Position numbers and translations under genes: made by a program
In this document: positions 17,407-30,205 of the stretch, in pieces
Numbering within the stretch: the first letter of the stretch is position 1
Layout of the letters: every line of letters begins with the position of its first letter
Notes under the pieces: model-generated
The model's database searches: none
What the model saw: only the letters and a program-made list of their open reading frames with translations
What the model was told of the DNA's origin: nothing
Origin: Bacillus sp. 165
GTDB taxonomy: Bacteria; Bacillota; Bacilli; Bacillales; Bacillaceae_G
DNA length: 64,000 nt
Reading direction: 5' to 3'
Assembly (NCBI RefSeq): GCF_017742235.1
Contig: NZ_JAGHKQ010000009.1
Location: 1-64,000, forward strand

Positions 17407-17709
17407 TTATATCATTTTTAACATTGCCTCTTTACCGATTGTACCAGCCGTTATACCCAGCTTTTCTGCCTCATATGTCACAGACTCCAACGGTGCTTCC
17501 AAAAGCTGTTCAATTGTCCGCACACCGACTGCCCTGCCTGCGATGATACCTCGATCGCTCAGCTTTTCATTCAATAAGCCAACGTCAAGCGCCCCGCACA
17601 TAATATATCCTTTCTCACTCATAACCGCAAGAAGGTTTGTTTTAGGCAGCTTCACACTTACAGCGGTAAATTGGTGATTCTCTATCATAATGGGCTCTAA
17701 AGTTACCAT
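17407..17709 (-). CDS. yunC: YunC family protein (DUF1805)
   Basis: 100 residues. MVTLEPIMIENHQFTAVSVK and KTNLLAVMSEKGYIMCGALDVGLLNE are the DUF1805 blocks, with the conserved cysteine in MCGALD. Small cytosolic protein of unknown function. Start at 17709 is preceded by GAGGAG ten bases upstream. Same order yunB-yunC-yunD as in B. subtilis. Confidence 0.88.
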   Translation of the reverse strand: MVTLEPIMIENHQFTAVSVKLPKTNLLAVMSEKGYIMCGALDVGLLNEKLSDRGIIAGRAVGVRTIEQLLEAPLESVTYEAEKLGITAGTIGKEAMLKMI

Positions 17710-17760
17710 CTTCTTCACACTCCTCTCCCTCATACTGTATGAAGAGACGAGTAAGATGTG

Positions 17761-19200
17761 TTACGATTTTACAGAAGTACTTAGCTCAATTAACTTACCC
17801 TTCAATATATCGCGAAGCAATTCCGGCAAATAATATTCCTTTTCCTTGATAACAGCCAGCTCCGGATATAAATAACCAAATGTGAACATATCAATGGTAC
17901 CTAACACATATTGGCGTTCCAACTCCAAAGGCTCTCCGTTTATATACACTTCTTCCAGCAGCTTCTTGTTCCCCTGAATCGTATCAGGAATAACCTCTAC
18001 TCCATCAAAAACCATCTTGCCGACCACTTTCCCTCGAAAACCAAACCCCTTCAGCTCCATATGCTCCATTTCCCGTTTGCGTGCTTTTATAATTACTTCG
18101 CGCAACGCTTTTCCTTTCACAAGCAAGCGGCAAGGGTTAATAGGATGCGGACAAATACGATGTATATCCGCCTTTGTCACGGGTCCCTTCAAAAGTGAAT
18201 CAAGCAGTACTCCAGCGTTCACCATGCCGATTTCAGCCCCGCACCACTCTTTTAATGAAGAAGCTACCATCTTTGAAAACGGTGTTTCAGCAAACCAATC
18301 TACAGTCAAATCCTCTTTTAGCTCTACAACTGTTTCTTCCATCAATTGTTCACTTTGCCGCTGCAAGACTTCTAACGTTCCATCGTCGTATTTGTATCCA
18401 TTCAATTGTTGTGTCGCAATAGTACGAGCTTGTTTTGATACTATACACTTCGTTTTAGGATGTACTTCAAGCTTCACATGTCCGATGTGCTGTCCCCATT
18501 TCCCTGTACAGCAAAGCAACGTATCTTGTACAAGCATTCCTGATTCGAAAAAATGATGAGTATGTGCCCCAAAAATGACGTCAATTCCTTTAAATTGCTT
18601 CGCAATGTCTTCATCAGCGGTACGGCCAAGGTGAGAAAGAAGAACTACAATATCCGCTTTATCCTGTACTTCCCCTAACACATGGTCTAATATCACCATA
18701 GGGTCTTCAATGCGCCAGCCTAACTGACTATAAAAAATATCATACTGTACCGTCACACCAATAAATGCGATTGTGATGCCATCATCAAGGTGCCGTAATT
18801 CATAGGGCTTTGCCCAAGATGGGCGGCTTCCATCAGGTTCAAATAAATTAGCAACAAGGACATCAAAATGCGCCTCTTGATACAGATTCGTTAATTCGTG
18901 TTTTGCCAATGTAATGCCTTCGTTATTTCCAATCGTCACAAAATCATATCCCGCTTCATTTAAGAGCTGCACATTCCCTTTTCCAGATGTCGCTTCCGAG
19001 ATAATGTGAAACCGATCCACGTGATCTCCTATATCTAATACAAAAACTGCTTCTCCTCGTTGTTGGCGGCGATTTTTTTCCTCCTGCATGTACTGCGCAA
19101 CCGTATTCCAGTTTTCAAAGTGACTATGTAAATCGTTTGTATGATACAGATGAATCATAACGTGTTCTTGTTTCTCTGTCAGACAAAACACTCCCTTCAT
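17761..19200 (-). CDS. yunD: Bifunctional metallophosphatase / 5'-nucleotidase family protein (YunD)
   Basis: About 470-479 residues depending on the start. The calcineurin-like phosphoesterase motifs are in order: HTNDLHSH near the N terminus, DIGDHVD, GNNEG, LLSHLGRT and GAHTHHF, followed by a C-terminal 5'-nucleotidase domain. No signal peptide, so it acts in the cytosol, unlike secreted UshA. Three starts are possible: ATG at 19200 (AGGA ten bases upstream), CTG at 19182 with a good GGGAG at eight bases and best alignment to the family N terminus, or ATG at 19158 with no site. Confidence 0.88.
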   Translation of the reverse strand: MKGVFCLTEKQEHVMIHLYHTNDLHSHFENWNTVAQYMQEEKNRRQQRGEAVFVLDIGDHVDRFHIISEATSGKGNVQLLNEAGYDFVTIGNNEGITLAKHELTNLYQEAHFDVLVANLFEPDGSRPSWAKPYELRHLDDGITIAFIGVTVQYDIFYSQLGWRIEDPMVILDHVLGEVQDKADIVVLLSHLGRTADEDIAKQFKGIDVIFGAHTHHFFESGMLVQDTLLCCTGKWGQHIGHVKLEVHPKTKCIVSKQARTIATQQLNGYKYDDGTLEVLQRQSEQLMEETVVELKEDLTVDWFAETPFSKMVASSLKEWCGAEIGMVNAGVLLDSLLKGPVTKADIHRICPHPINPCRLLVKGKALREVIIKARKREMEHMELKGFGFRGKVVGKMVFDGVEVIPDTIQGNKKLLEEVYINGEPLELERQYVLGTIDMFTFGYLYPELAVIKEKEYYLPELLRDILKGKLIELSTSVKS

Positions 19201-19403
19201 ATCAGGTTTGTCCTATCTTTGGCCATATAGATATATACGATTTCAAAAATAAGAATCCTTTTTCGAATAGATGTGAAAATAAAAACAGTGTACTTTATCT
19301 AGGCAAGCTTGAGTGTGAACGTCATGTATATTCAAACTCTCGAGCTAATTGCTCTATTATTTTACATTATGTTATCATACTGGATTTCATTATTAAAAAA
19401 CAA

Positions 19404-19442
19404 GAAAAAGAGCCAGCTTCTTATGAGGCTGACCCTTTTATA
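19404..19442 (-). terminator. Terminator of the suf operon
   Basis: On the minus strand GGGTCAGCC pairs with GGCTGGCTC (one mismatch) around a 9-nt loop, followed by TTTTTC, 30 bp past sufB. Confidence 0.78.
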
Positions 19443-19471
19443 CAAAACTATAAGCTGTCTAGCTTTTTTTA

Positions 19472-20869
19472 TTATCCGATAGAACCTTCCATTTCGAACT
19501 TGATCAGACGGTTCATTTCTACTGCATATTCCATTGGAAGCTCGCGTGTAAACGGCTCGATGAAGCCCATTACGATCATTTCTGTTGCTTCTTGCTCAGA
19601 AACGCCGCGGCTCATCAAATAGAATAATTGTTCTTCCGATACTTTAGAAACCTTCGCTTCATGCTCTAATGAAATGTTGTCATTTAGAATTTCGTTGTAC
19701 GGAATTGTATCTGATGTAGATTGATTATCCATAATCAACGTATCGCACTCAATGTTAGAGCGAGAGCCTGCTGCCTTGCGTCCAAAGTGTACAATACCAC
19801 GGTATGTTACTTTTCCGCCATGCTTGGAAATTGATTTTGATACGATTGTAGAAGATGTGTTTGGTGCTAAATGAATCATCTTCGCGCCCGCATCCTGATG
19901 CTGACCTTTTCCGGCAATTGCGATAGACAATGTCAATCCGCGCGCTCCCTCACCTTTTAAGATAACCGCAGGATATTTCATTGTTAATTTAGAACCGATA
20001 TTGCCGTCGATCCATTCCATTGTTGCATTTGCTTCACAAACTGCACGCTTCGTAACCAGGTTGAAGACGTTATTTGCCCAGTTTTGAATCGTTGTATAAC
20101 GGCAGTAAGCATCCTTTTTGATCATAATCTCTACCACTGCACTGTGAAGAGAATTTGTTGTATAAACAGGAGCTGTACATCCTTCTACATAGTGTACATG
20201 TGCACCTTCGTCTACGATGATCAAAGTACGCTCAAATTGTCCCATGTTCTCAGAGTTGATGCGGAAGTACGCTTGCAATGGTGTATCGACTTTTATTCCT
20301 TTTGGAACATAAATGAAAGAGCCGCCGGACCAAACTGCAGAGTTTAATGCTGCAAATTTATTATCAGTCGGAGGAATAACTTTACCAAAGTGTTCACGGA
20401 AAATATCTTCATTTTCCTTTAACGCGCTGTCAGTATCCTTGAAGACGATTCCTAATGCTTCAAGATCCTCTTTCATGTTGTGGTATACTACCTCAGATTC
20501 GTACTGTGCAGATACACCCGCTAAATATTTTTGTTCCGCTTCTGGAATACCTAGTTTGTCAAAAGTTGCCTTAATTTCTTCCGGCACTTCATCCCAAGAC
20601 TTCTCAGACTTCTCAGAAGGCTTTACATAATATGTGATTTCATCAAAGTTTAATTCAGATAAATCTCCACCCCATTGTGGCATGGACATATTGTAAAAGT
20701 GTTCTAGCGACTTCAAGCGGAACTGAAGCATCCACTCAGGCTCGCCCTTCATGCGGGAAATTTCTTCTACAATCTCTTTCGTTAATCCGCGCTTGGAACG
20801 GAAAATCGATACGTCTTTATCTTTAAAACCATATTTATAATCGCCGATTTCAGGCATTTGTTTCGCCAT
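19472..20869 (-). CDS. sufB: Fe-S cluster scaffold subunit SufB
   Basis: 465 residues, full length. Core of the SufBC2D scaffold where [Fe-S] clusters are assembled from SufU-delivered sulfur. Family blocks: [20 protein letters not shown] at the N terminus, the beta-helix region [21 protein letters not shown], and a C-terminal [20 protein letters not shown] with acidic and basic scaffold residues. Last gene of the sufCDSUB operon on the minus strand; GGAGGGAAACAAT precedes the ATG. Confidence 0.97.
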   Translation of the reverse strand: MAKQMPEIGDYKYGFKDKDVSIFRSKRGLTKEIVEEISRMKGEPEWMLQFRLKSLEHFYNMSMPQWGGDLSELNFDEITYYVKPSEKSEKSWDEVPEEIKATFDKLGIPEAEQKYLAGVSAQYESEVVYHNMKEDLEALGIVFKDTDSALKENEDIFREHFGKVIPPTDNKFAALNSAVWSGGSFIYVPKGIKVDTPLQAYFRINSENMGQFERTLIIVDEGAHVHYVEGCTAPVYTTNSLHSAVVEIMIKKDAYCRYTTIQNWANNVFNLVTKRAVCEANATMEWIDGNIGSKLTMKYPAVILKGEGARGLTLSIAIAGKGQHQDAGAKMIHLAPNTSSTIVSKSISKHGGKVTYRGIVHFGRKAAGSRSNIECDTLIMDNQSTSDTIPYNEILNDNISLEHEAKVSKVSEEQLFYLMSRGVSEQEATEMIVMGFIEPFTRELPMEYAVEMNRLIKFEMEGSIG

Positions 20870-20924
20870 ATTGTTTCCCTCCTTGCGAATTTGTCAGCAC
20901 CCTAAAGATACCTTGACCAAAGCA

Positions 20925-23870
<2,946 letters not shown>

Positions 23871-23888
23871 GTTCATCCTCCTATCCGC

Positions 23889-24674
23889 TTACGCTTCTTG
23901 CTCTACTGTTTCGTCTTCGATACCTAGTTCTTTTTTAATCCAGTCGTAGCCTTCTGCTTCTAAACGTTGTGCTAATTCAGGACCGCCAGATTTTACAATG
24001 CGTCCATTCATCATTACGTGTACATGATCAGGCGTAATGTAATTTAATAAACGTTGGTAGTGAGTGATGATTAGGCATCCGAATTCTTCACCGCGCATTT
24101 CGTTTACGCCTTTAGAAACTACTTTCAATGCGTCAATATCAAGACCGGAATCGATTTCGTCAAGAATTGCGATTTTCGGCTGAAGCATCATTAATTGCAG
24201 AATTTCATTACGCTTCTTCTCACCGCCTGAGAAGCCTTCGTTCAAGTAACGCTGCGCCATAGCAGAGTCCATTTCTAAGAAGTCCATGCTTTTATCTAAA
24301 GTACGGATAAATTTCATTAGGGAAATTTCATCGCCTTCTTCACGACGTGCATTCATTGCAGAACGCAAGAAGTCCGCATTTGTTACACCGCTGATTTCGC
24401 TTGGATATTGCATTGCTAAAAATAGACCTGCACGAGCGCGCTCATCTACTTCCATTTCCAATACATCTTCACCATCTAATACAATAGTTCCAGATGTTAC
24501 TTCATATTTTGGGTGTCCCATAATCGCAGAAGATAAAGTAGATTTACCAGTTCCGTTCGGACCCATGATTGCGTGGATTTCTCCGCCTTTTACTTCAAGG
24601 TTTACACCTTTTAAAATTTCTTTTCCATCGATCGCAACATGTAAATCTTTAATTGTTAAAGTTGAACCAGCCAT
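23889..24674 (-). CDS. sufC: Fe-S assembly ATPase SufC
   Basis: 261 residues. ABC-type ATPase of the SufBC2D complex: Walker [10 protein letters not shown] at about 38-46, signature FSGGEKKR at about 146-153, Walker [13 protein letters not shown]. The [12 protein letters not shown] block is specific to SufC. First gene of the operon, GGAGG upstream of the ATG and a good promoter about 60 bp before it. Confidence 0.97.
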   Translation of the reverse strand: MAGSTLTIKDLHVAIDGKEILKGVNLEVKGGEIHAIMGPNGTGKSTLSSAIMGHPKYEVTSGTIVLDGEDVLEMEVDERARAGLFLAMQYPSEISGVTNADFLRSAMNARREEGDEISLMKFIRTLDKSMDFLEMDSAMAQRYLNEGFSGGEKKRNEILQLMMLQPKIAILDEIDSGLDIDALKVVSKGVNEMRGEEFGCLIITHYQRLLNYITPDHVHVMMNGRIVKSGGPELAQRLEAEGYDWIKKELGIEDETVEQEA

Positions 24675-24734
24675 TACGATACCTCCAATTTAAATTCTAT
24701 ATAAAATAAGAAAGATTTTAATTGTAACATTCTC

Positions 24735-24763
24735 ATTTTATTCTCATTCTAATTTTATAGCAA
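24735..24763 (-). promoter_or_regulatory. Predicted sigma-A promoter of sufCDSUB
   Basis: On the minus strand TTGCTA (24758-24763), a 17-bp spacer and TAAAAT (24735-24740). An AATGAGAAT direct repeat spans the spacer and -10 region, a possible regulator site. Confidence 0.6.
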
Positions 24764-24880
24764 ATAAAAACGTATATCAAATTTCAGAAATATTAAACTT
24801 CTATCACGAAAACATGGACATAACAAATTATTATTCATGTTTCTTCCTATTTAATATGTACTCTATTTAAATAAAAAATA

Positions 24881-24916
24881 ATAAGAAGGCCTCAAAGAGA
24901 TTTGAGACCTTCTTAT
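24881..24916 (-). terminator. Terminator of metNPQ
   Basis: ATAAGAAGGCCTCAAA paired with TTTGAGACCTTCTTAT around GAGA (one mismatch), T-rich tail on the minus strand; 46 bp past metQ. Confidence 0.88.
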
Positions 24917-24961
24917 CGAGCAGCTTTTAATTTCCATGATTTGGTCAGCTTGTGAAATATA

Positions 24962-25768
24962 TTACTCGCTTACAGGTACAACCGCACCTTTGTATTTTTC
25001 TTTAATGAAATCTTGAATTTCTTTAGAGCGTAATACTTCTACAAGCTCTTGAATCGCTTGTTTATCTTCATCACCTTCACGAACTGCAATGATATTTACA
25101 TACGGAGAATCTGCTCCTTCAATCGCGATTGCATCTTTCAATGGATTCAAGCCAGCGTCAATTGCATAGTTTGTGTTGATTAAAACGATGTCACCTTCGT
25201 TATTTTCATATACTTTTGGTAAAAGACCCGCTTCGATATCTGTTTTAAATTGTAACTCCTTTTTATTTTCCGCAATATCCTTCACAGTTGCTGTTGTAGT
25301 ATCTACACCGTCTTTAAGTTTAATTAACCCTTGTGCCTGCAATAATGTTAGTGCACGCCCGTGATCCGCGACAGAATTACTCATAATAACGGTCGCTCCG
25401 TTTGGAAGCTCCTGTAAGCTCTTATATTTTTTAGAATAAATTCCGATTGGCTCAATATGAATACCGCCTGCATTTTTGAATTTATATCCATTTTCCTTCA
25501 TTTGAGATTTTAGGTAAGGAATATGTTGGAAGTAGTTTGCATCTAATTCTTTATCCGCTAATGCTTTGTTTGGTAAAATATAATCTTGAAACTTTTTGAT
25601 TTCCAGCTTTACACCTTTTTTCTCTAATAACGGCTTTGCTTTTTCCAAAATTTCTGCATGAGGTACGTTAGATGCACCAACCACCAATGTATTTTCATCT
25701 TTTTTCCCGCCGCAAGCAGCTAATGCTAAAACAAAAACGGCAATGACTGTTAACAACACTTTTTTCAT
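24962..25768 (-). CDS. metQ: Methionine ABC transporter substrate-binding lipoprotein
   Basis: 268 residues. Signal peptide with lipobox LALAAC; lipidated cysteine at about 19. NLPA-family body: VGASNVPHAEILEKAKPLL, DANYFQHIPYL and VIMSNSVADHGRALTLLQ. Captures methionine outside the membrane and delivers it to MetNP. The ATG at 25768 has AAAGGAG nine bases upstream; 24 upstream codons of open frame are not used. Last gene of metNPQ. Confidence 0.94.
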   Translation of the reverse strand: MKKVLLTVIAVFVLALAACGGKKDENTLVVGASNVPHAEILEKAKPLLEKKGVKLEIKKFQDYILPNKALADKELDANYFQHIPYLKSQMKENGYKFKNAGGIHIEPIGIYSKKYKSLQELPNGATVIMSNSVADHGRALTLLQAQGLIKLKDGVDTTTATVKDIAENKKELQFKTDIEAGLLPKVYENNEGDIVLINTNYAIDAGLNPLKDAIAIEGADSPYVNIIAVREGDEDKQAIQELVEVLRSKEIQDFIKEKYKGAVVPVSE

Positions 25769-25851
25769 TATAATTACAACTCCTTTTTCAATATTATGAA
25801 TGTTTACTTTATAGAGAAGCCGAAATGCCGCAAGCAGCACTCAAGCTCACT

Positions 25852-26520
25852 TTATCGTTTATCAATACGCACAGTGAAGAAATCACCAATAAATTGAACA
25901 ATGAACACAAGAATCAAAATTAAAACAGTTGCAACGAATGTTACATCATTATTCGAGCGTTGAAACCCTTCCATAAATGCTACAGTTCCTAAGCCGCCTG
26001 CACCTACAACACCCGCCATTGCTGTGTAGCCTACAAGAGCAATTGTTGTCACGGTAATACCGGATACAAGCGCTGGCAACGATTCTGGAATTAATACTTT
26101 AAAAATAATCGTGCTTGTTTTCGCACCCATTGCTTTTGAAGCCTCAATTACACCTTTATCAATTTCACGAAGTGCAATCTCGACCATACGGCCGTAAAAG
26201 GGCGCCGCTCCAATGATTAAAGCTGGCAGTGCAGCATTGGCTCCAAGCATGGACCCAATCAACAGTTTGGTGAACGGAATCAACAAAATGATTAAAATAA
26301 TAAACGGAATGGAACGAAAGATGTTTACAAATGCACCGATTAAAGAGTTGACTGCTTTGTTTTCCCACAGATTATCCTTAGACGTCATAAACAAAAGAAT
26401 CCCAATTGCCAGTCCAAGAATACATGTTGCTACTGACGCAATAGCTGTCATATAAAGAGTTGCTAGCGTTTCCTCTACCATATATCCCCAATCCACATTC
26501 GGAAAAAGCTCGTTAAGCAC
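25852..26520 (-). CDS. metP: Methionine ABC transporter permease
   Basis: 222 residues, five predicted membrane helices. The EAA cytoplasmic loop EASKAMGAKTSTIIFKVLIP couples to MetN. Also named MetI in other species. Overlaps metN by eight bases, so translation is coupled. Confidence 0.95.
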   Translation of the reverse strand: MLNELFPNVDWGYMVEETLATLYMTAIASVATCILGLAIGILLFMTSKDNLWENKAVNSLIGAFVNIFRSIPFIILIILLIPFTKLLIGSMLGANAALPALIIGAAPFYGRMVEIALREIDKGVIEASKAMGAKTSTIIFKVLIPESLPALVSGITVTTIALVGYTAMAGVVGAGGLGTVAFMEGFQRSNNDVTFVATVLILILVFIVQFIGDFFTVRIDKR

Positions 26521-27538
26521 TTGTAATCACCTCCAGCTCTACTTTTTGCTCTTGAATAAAAGAAACGGTTTTTTCGATTTCTTCCTTCGGACCATGCAAA
26601 TGAACTAATAAATTACCGTATGATCCATGTGATGTTTGTGAAATATTTCCTTGCAAAATGTTAACTTCAATATCGTTTGATTTCATCAATTGGTGAATAA
26701 ACGGGCGTTCTACCGCATCACCAACAAACTTCAGCCGTACCACCTGACCTGTCGGGTACTTCTCTACTAAATGATCGATCGTTTCATTTGTATCGTCAGA
26801 ATCTGTAATCTGTTTTACAAATCGTTTAGTGATTGGCTGCTTCGGCTGGCGGAATACCTCAAGCACGTTCCCTGTTTCCACAATATTCCCTTGCTCCATT
26901 ACCGCCACGCGATGGCAAATTTTTTGAATCACGTGCATTTCATGTGTAATTAACACAATCGTTAAACCCATACGCTTATTAATATCTAAAAGCAAATCTA
27001 AAATCTGATCTGTTGTTTCCGGATCAAGTGCAGATGTTGCTTCATCACAAAGCAATACTTTCGGATTATTCGCAAGTGCCCTTGCAATACCGACCCGCTG
27101 CTTTTGCCCGCCGCTCAGTTCAGAAGGATACGCATCTTCTCTTCCCTCTAATCCGACAAGACGAATCAGCTCCTCTACACGCTTTTGCTGTTCCTTCTTA
27201 GAAACGCCTGCGATTTCCAAAGGAAACGCGATATTCTCACGCACAGTACGTGACCATAGAAGATTAAAGTGCTGAAAAATCATCCCGATTTCTTGTCTAG
27301 CCTTACGAAGCTCTTTTCCTTTGATAGCAGAAATTACACGACCAGCTATTGTAATTGTGCCAGCTGTCGGTGTTTCCAGCTGATTTAACATACGGATTAA
27401 CGAGCTCTTTCCTGCCCCGCTGTATCCAATTACCCCAAATATCTCACCTTGCTCTATCTGAAGATTCGCATCGTGAACCGCTGTGACATCACCTTTCTTC
27501 GATTGATAAATCTTTTTTACCTTTTCTAATAAAATCAT
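26513..27538 (-). CDS. metN: Methionine ABC transporter ATP-binding protein
   Basis: 341 residues. Walker A GYSGAGKSS at about 38-46, signature LSGGQKQR at about 140-147, Walker B VLLCDEATSALDP, and a C-terminal NIL ligand-sensing domain (PFIHQLMKSNDIEVNILQGNI) that binds methionine and inhibits transport. First gene of the metNPQ operon, downstream of the S-box leader. Confidence 0.96.
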   Translation of the reverse strand: MILLEKVKKIYQSKKGDVTAVHDANLQIEQGEIFGVIGYSGAGKSSLIRMLNQLETPTAGTITIAGRVISAIKGKELRKARQEIGMIFQHFNLLWSRTVRENIAFPLEIAGVSKKEQQKRVEELIRLVGLEGREDAYPSELSGGQKQRVGIARALANNPKVLLCDEATSALDPETTDQILDLLLDINKRMGLTIVLITHEMHVIQKICHRVAVMEQGNIVETGNVLEVFRQPKQPITKRFVKQITDSDDTNETIDHLVEKYPTGQVVRLKFVGDAVERPFIHQLMKSNDIEVNILQGNISQTSHGSYGNLLVHLHGPKEEIEKTVSFIQEQKVELEVITSA

Positions 27539-27582
27539 GCTGCCTCACCTCTTTTGCAAAAAATAATTTGTAACCAACAAAA

Positions 27583-27614
27583 AAACCTTTCTGCAGACAT
27601 GAGCAGAAAGGTTT
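27583..27614 (-). terminator. S-box terminator hairpin
   Basis: On the minus strand AAACCTTTCTG pairs with CAGAAAGGTTT, followed by a run of T. It stands between the SAM aptamer and metN and is the expression platform for SAM-dependent early termination. Confidence 0.88.
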
Positions 27615-27635
27615 TGAGCATTCAAAATAATCCTT

Positions 27636-27748
27636 TCCTCTCATCTCTCAAAGCATACTGCTTTGCAGGAATTGGCACCATTTCAACACGATTGTTGACG
27701 GTTGCCGGGCTTCATAGGGCACAGTCCCTCCACCTCTCTTGATAAGAG
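27636..27748 (-). ncRNA. SAM-I (S-box) riboswitch aptamer
   Basis: Reading the minus strand: CTCTTATCAAGAGAGGTGGA, then GGGACTG, GATGAAGCCCGGCAACC as ATGAAGCCCGGCAACC, GGTGCCAATTCCTGCAAAGC and closing GATGAGAG. The first and last segments pair as P1. These are the defining S-box elements. When SAM is bound, P1 forms and the downstream terminator shuts off metNPQ; when SAM is low, transcription continues. Confidence 0.96.
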
Positions 27749-27809
27749 AAAACCAGATAAAATATCTGACTTTATATATTCAATTAAGAATCGCTATTGC
27801 ATGATATGA

Positions 27810-27838
27810 ATTCTATCAATCTCATAATAGTATGTCAA
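27810..27838 (-). promoter_or_regulatory. Promoter of the S-box/metNPQ transcript
   Basis: TTGACA (27833-27838), 17-bp spacer, TAGAAT (27810-27815) on the minus strand. It would give a leader of about 55-60 nt before the aptamer. Confidence 0.75.
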
Positions 27839-28193
27839 TAAAATTTTTTAAAAATTTCCGATGATTTTTAAAACAATTAAATACTACCTTATGTAAAATT
27901 ACAGAAAAATCAAGTGTGAAGAAGCATATTAACAATACATACCTCAATCAAAAATTCGACGTAATATAACTATATGAGAATAGTATATTTACAGTGTTCA
28001 TACCGAAAAATTAACAATAGCCTAAAAGAAATCTGCATCATAAGAAATCTCCCTATCCATTTGGATTAAAAAACATGGTATTGTCCAAATACAGACTTAT
28101 ATTACACTGATTATCTGCATATATGCTAAAAATTCATGGATATCTCTTCAACTGCATACAATGCTATGAAACCTTTTGTAGAGGGGCGAAGAG
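27839..28193. other. AT-rich intergenic stretch, no gene seen
   Basis: About 355 bp between the metNPQ promoter and the amine-oxidase gene. Both strands are full of stops and no ribosome binding site precedes a plausible start before 28194. No strong hairpin was found. It should contain the amine-oxidase promoter, but no convincing -35/-10 pair stands out. Confidence 0.6.
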
Positions 28194-29648
28194 ATGCTTA
28201 GAAGCAAGAACTCTCCATTAACGATTGAACAGATGATCGGCATAATCCAAAACGGTCTTACTCAATCACAATCCCCAAAGCATATTATCATCATTGGTGC
28301 AGGTATGGCAGGACTCGTTGGAGCCTCTTTATTAAAAGGAGCTGGACATAAAATCACTCTTCTAGAAGCAGATGAACGGGTTGGCGGACGCGTGTACACC
28401 ATCCGCTCTCCCTTCAGTGATGGCTTATACTTCAATGCAGGAGCCATGCGGATTCCTAACAATCACTCTTTAACTCTGGAGTATATTAAAAAATTCACAT
28501 TGCCGACAAATCCATTCATTAATCAGACCAAGGCAGATATTATTTATGCCAACGGGATTTTAACACGCCTCAATGTATTTGAGCATAATCCCAGCATTCT
28601 ACATTATCCAGTCGCCCCTCACGAAAGAGGGAAAACAGCTGAAGAACTCCTGTATTCAGCCATACAGCCCATTATCGATTTTATTAACCAAGATCCCGTA
28701 AGAAACTGGCCTCTTATCGAAACTAGATTTAGAAACTGTTCCCTAGGCACTTTCTTAAACTCTTACTTTTCAGATGGTGCAAACGATATGATTGGTGTAC
28801 TGCTCGACTTGGAAGCGTATATGGGAATGTCCTTTATTGAAGCATTACGTGAGCTTAATTTGCTTACATCAACAATGTATTTTTATGAAATAACAGGTGG
28901 TATGGATCGATTACCGAAAGCATTTCTCCCTCAATTACAAGAAGACATTCTATTCCACCAAAAGATGAACCGGATTATCCAAGCTGACAATGCTGTAACA
29001 ATTCATGCTATTCATCAAAAAACTTCAGAAATCTATACTGTAACAGGTGATTTCGCCATAGTAACTGTACCTTTTTCAGCCTTGCGGTTTGTGAAAATTG
29101 AACCTTACCATTCTTTTTCTTACATGAAACGGAAAGCCATTCGTGAACTTAACTATATGTCTGCAACCAAAATTGCCATTCAATTTAAACACAGATTTTG
29201 GGAAAAGACGGGGCAAAAAGGCGGTAAATCCATAACTGACCTGCCTATCCGATTTACATATTATCCAAGCTACGGAATTGGAACTGAAGGACCCGCGGTA
29301 GTTTTAGCGAGCTACACATGGGCAGACGAAGCACTAACAGTAAGCAGCCTTTCTGATGAAGAACGTATCCGATATGCTTTACAAAACCTATCAGAAATGT
29401 ACGGAAAGCAAGTCTATTCCGAATTCATTTCAGGAGCCTCCTTCAGCTGGAGTCAGAATCCTTATTCATGCGGAGCCTTCACAGCTTTCAAACCAGGTCA
29501 GCAAAAAGAACTCTATCCCTCTATTACAGTTCCAGAGGAAAGAGTATATTTTGCCGGGGAGCATACTACACTCTCTCACGCTTGGATACAAGGAGCCATT
29601 GAATCAGGAATACGTGTTGCGCATGAAGTGAATCATTTGCCAACTTGA
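28194..29648 (+). CDS. Flavin-dependent monoamine / L-amino-acid oxidase
   Basis: 484 residues. N-terminal FAD motif IIIIGAGMAGLVGASLLKGAGHKITLLEADERVGGRV (about 36-72 in parts: GxGxxG then GGR), a substrate-domain region, and C-terminal FAD motif VYFAGEHTTLSHAWIQGAIE. These define the amine-oxidase superfamily; GAMRIP and length near 480 favour the L-amino-acid oxidase branch that releases keto acid, ammonia and peroxide. No signal peptide. GAGGGGCGAAGAG precedes the ATG. It stands alone with its own terminator; the substrate is uncertain. Confidence 0.85.
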   Translation: MLRSKNSPLTIEQMIGIIQNGLTQSQSPKHIIIIGAGMAGLVGASLLKGAGHKITLLEADERVGGRVYTIRSPFSDGLYFNAGAMRIPNNHSLTLEYIKKFTLPTNPFINQTKADIIYANGILTRLNVFEHNPSILHYPVAPHERGKTAEELLYSAIQPIIDFINQDPVRNWPLIETRFRNCSLGTFLNSYFSDGANDMIGVLLDLEAYMGMSFIEALRELNLLTSTMYFYEITGGMDRLPKAFLPQLQEDILFHQKMNRIIQADNAVTIHAIHQKTSEIYTVTGDFAIVTVPFSALRFVKIEPYHSFSYMKRKAIRELNYMSATKIAIQFKHRFWEKTGQKGGKSITDLPIRFTYYPSYGIGTEGPAVVLASYTWADEALTVSSLSDEERIRYALQNLSEMYGKQVYSEFISGASFSWSQNPYSCGAFTAFKPGQQKELYPSITVPEERVYFAGEHTTLSHAWIQGAIESGIRVAHEVNHLPT

Positions 29649-29652
29649 ACGC

Positions 29653-29701
29653 GAGAATGCCCCCAAAGGTCGTGCTTATGCTCACCTTTGGGGGCATTCT
29701 C
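29653..29701 (+). terminator. Strong terminator after amine oxidase
   Basis: 18-bp perfect stem, GAGAATGCCCCCAAAGGT with ACCTTTGGGGGCATTCTC, 13-nt loop, followed by ATTTCC. Confidence 0.85.
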
Positions 29702-29756
29702 ATTTCCGTTTCAATTAATTGATTTTCTTCAGCGTGAAACATTTTCAAAAATTACT

Positions 29757-29820
29757 TTGACACATAGAGTAATTAACGATAATATTACTCTATGTGATAG
29801 TGTTCTATCACATAGAGTAA
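29757..29820 (+). promoter_or_regulatory. Promoter with three CACATAGAGTAA operator half-sites (PadR locus)
   Basis: A near-consensus promoter TTGACA (29757-29762), 17-bp spacer, TAATAT (29780-29785). CACATAGAGTAAT occurs at 29761-29773, its inverse ATTACTCTATGTG at 29784-29796, and CACATAGAGTAA again at 29809-29820. The first pair forms an inverted repeat with a 10-bp gap lying exactly over the spacer and -10. PadR regulators commonly autoregulate through ATGTG-type dyads, so this is the likely operator of the PadR protein encoded 56 bp downstream. Confidence 0.82.
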
Positions 29821-29875
29821 AAATTATTAACCCTAAGAACAAAATATCTGTATACCTAGATTAAGGAAGTGAAAC

Positions 29876-30205
29876 ATGATTAGAAGTGATATTATCCGTG
29901 GACATTTGGATGCAATTATTTTACGAATTATTTTTGAACAGGATCAATATGGCTATGAAATATCCAAACAAATTAGCTTACGTACAAATGACCGTTTTCA
30001 AATTAAAGAAGCAACACTATATGCAGTCTTTCAACGACTGGAGAAAAGAGAGCTGATTGAATCTTACTTAGGCAGCATTTCTCACGGCGGAAAAAGAAAG
30101 TATTACAGAATAACAACGTTAGGAAAGGCTTACCTCAGAGAAGCTATAGAAGAATGGAACGAAACAAAAGAAATCATCAATTTGTTTATGGAGGGATTAG
30201 AATGA
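29876..30205 (+). CDS. PadR family transcriptional regulator
   Basis: 109 residues, a minimal PadR winged helix: RGHLDAIILRIIFEQDQYGYEISKQI, then EATLYAVFQRLEKRELIESYLG and GGKRKYYRITTLGKAYL. PadR proteins of this length are repressors relieved by small ligands or envelope stress. Its stop overlaps the next start as ATGA, so the HAAS-domain protein is co-translated; the pairing PadR plus HAAS/DUF1700 membrane protein is a recurring module in Firmicutes in which the membrane partner is thought to act as the sensing arm. Confidence 0.93.
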   Translation: MIRSDIIRGHLDAIILRIIFEQDQYGYEISKQISLRTNDRFQIKEATLYAVFQRLEKRELIESYLGSISHGGKRKYYRITTLGKAYLREAIEEWNETKEIINLFMEGLE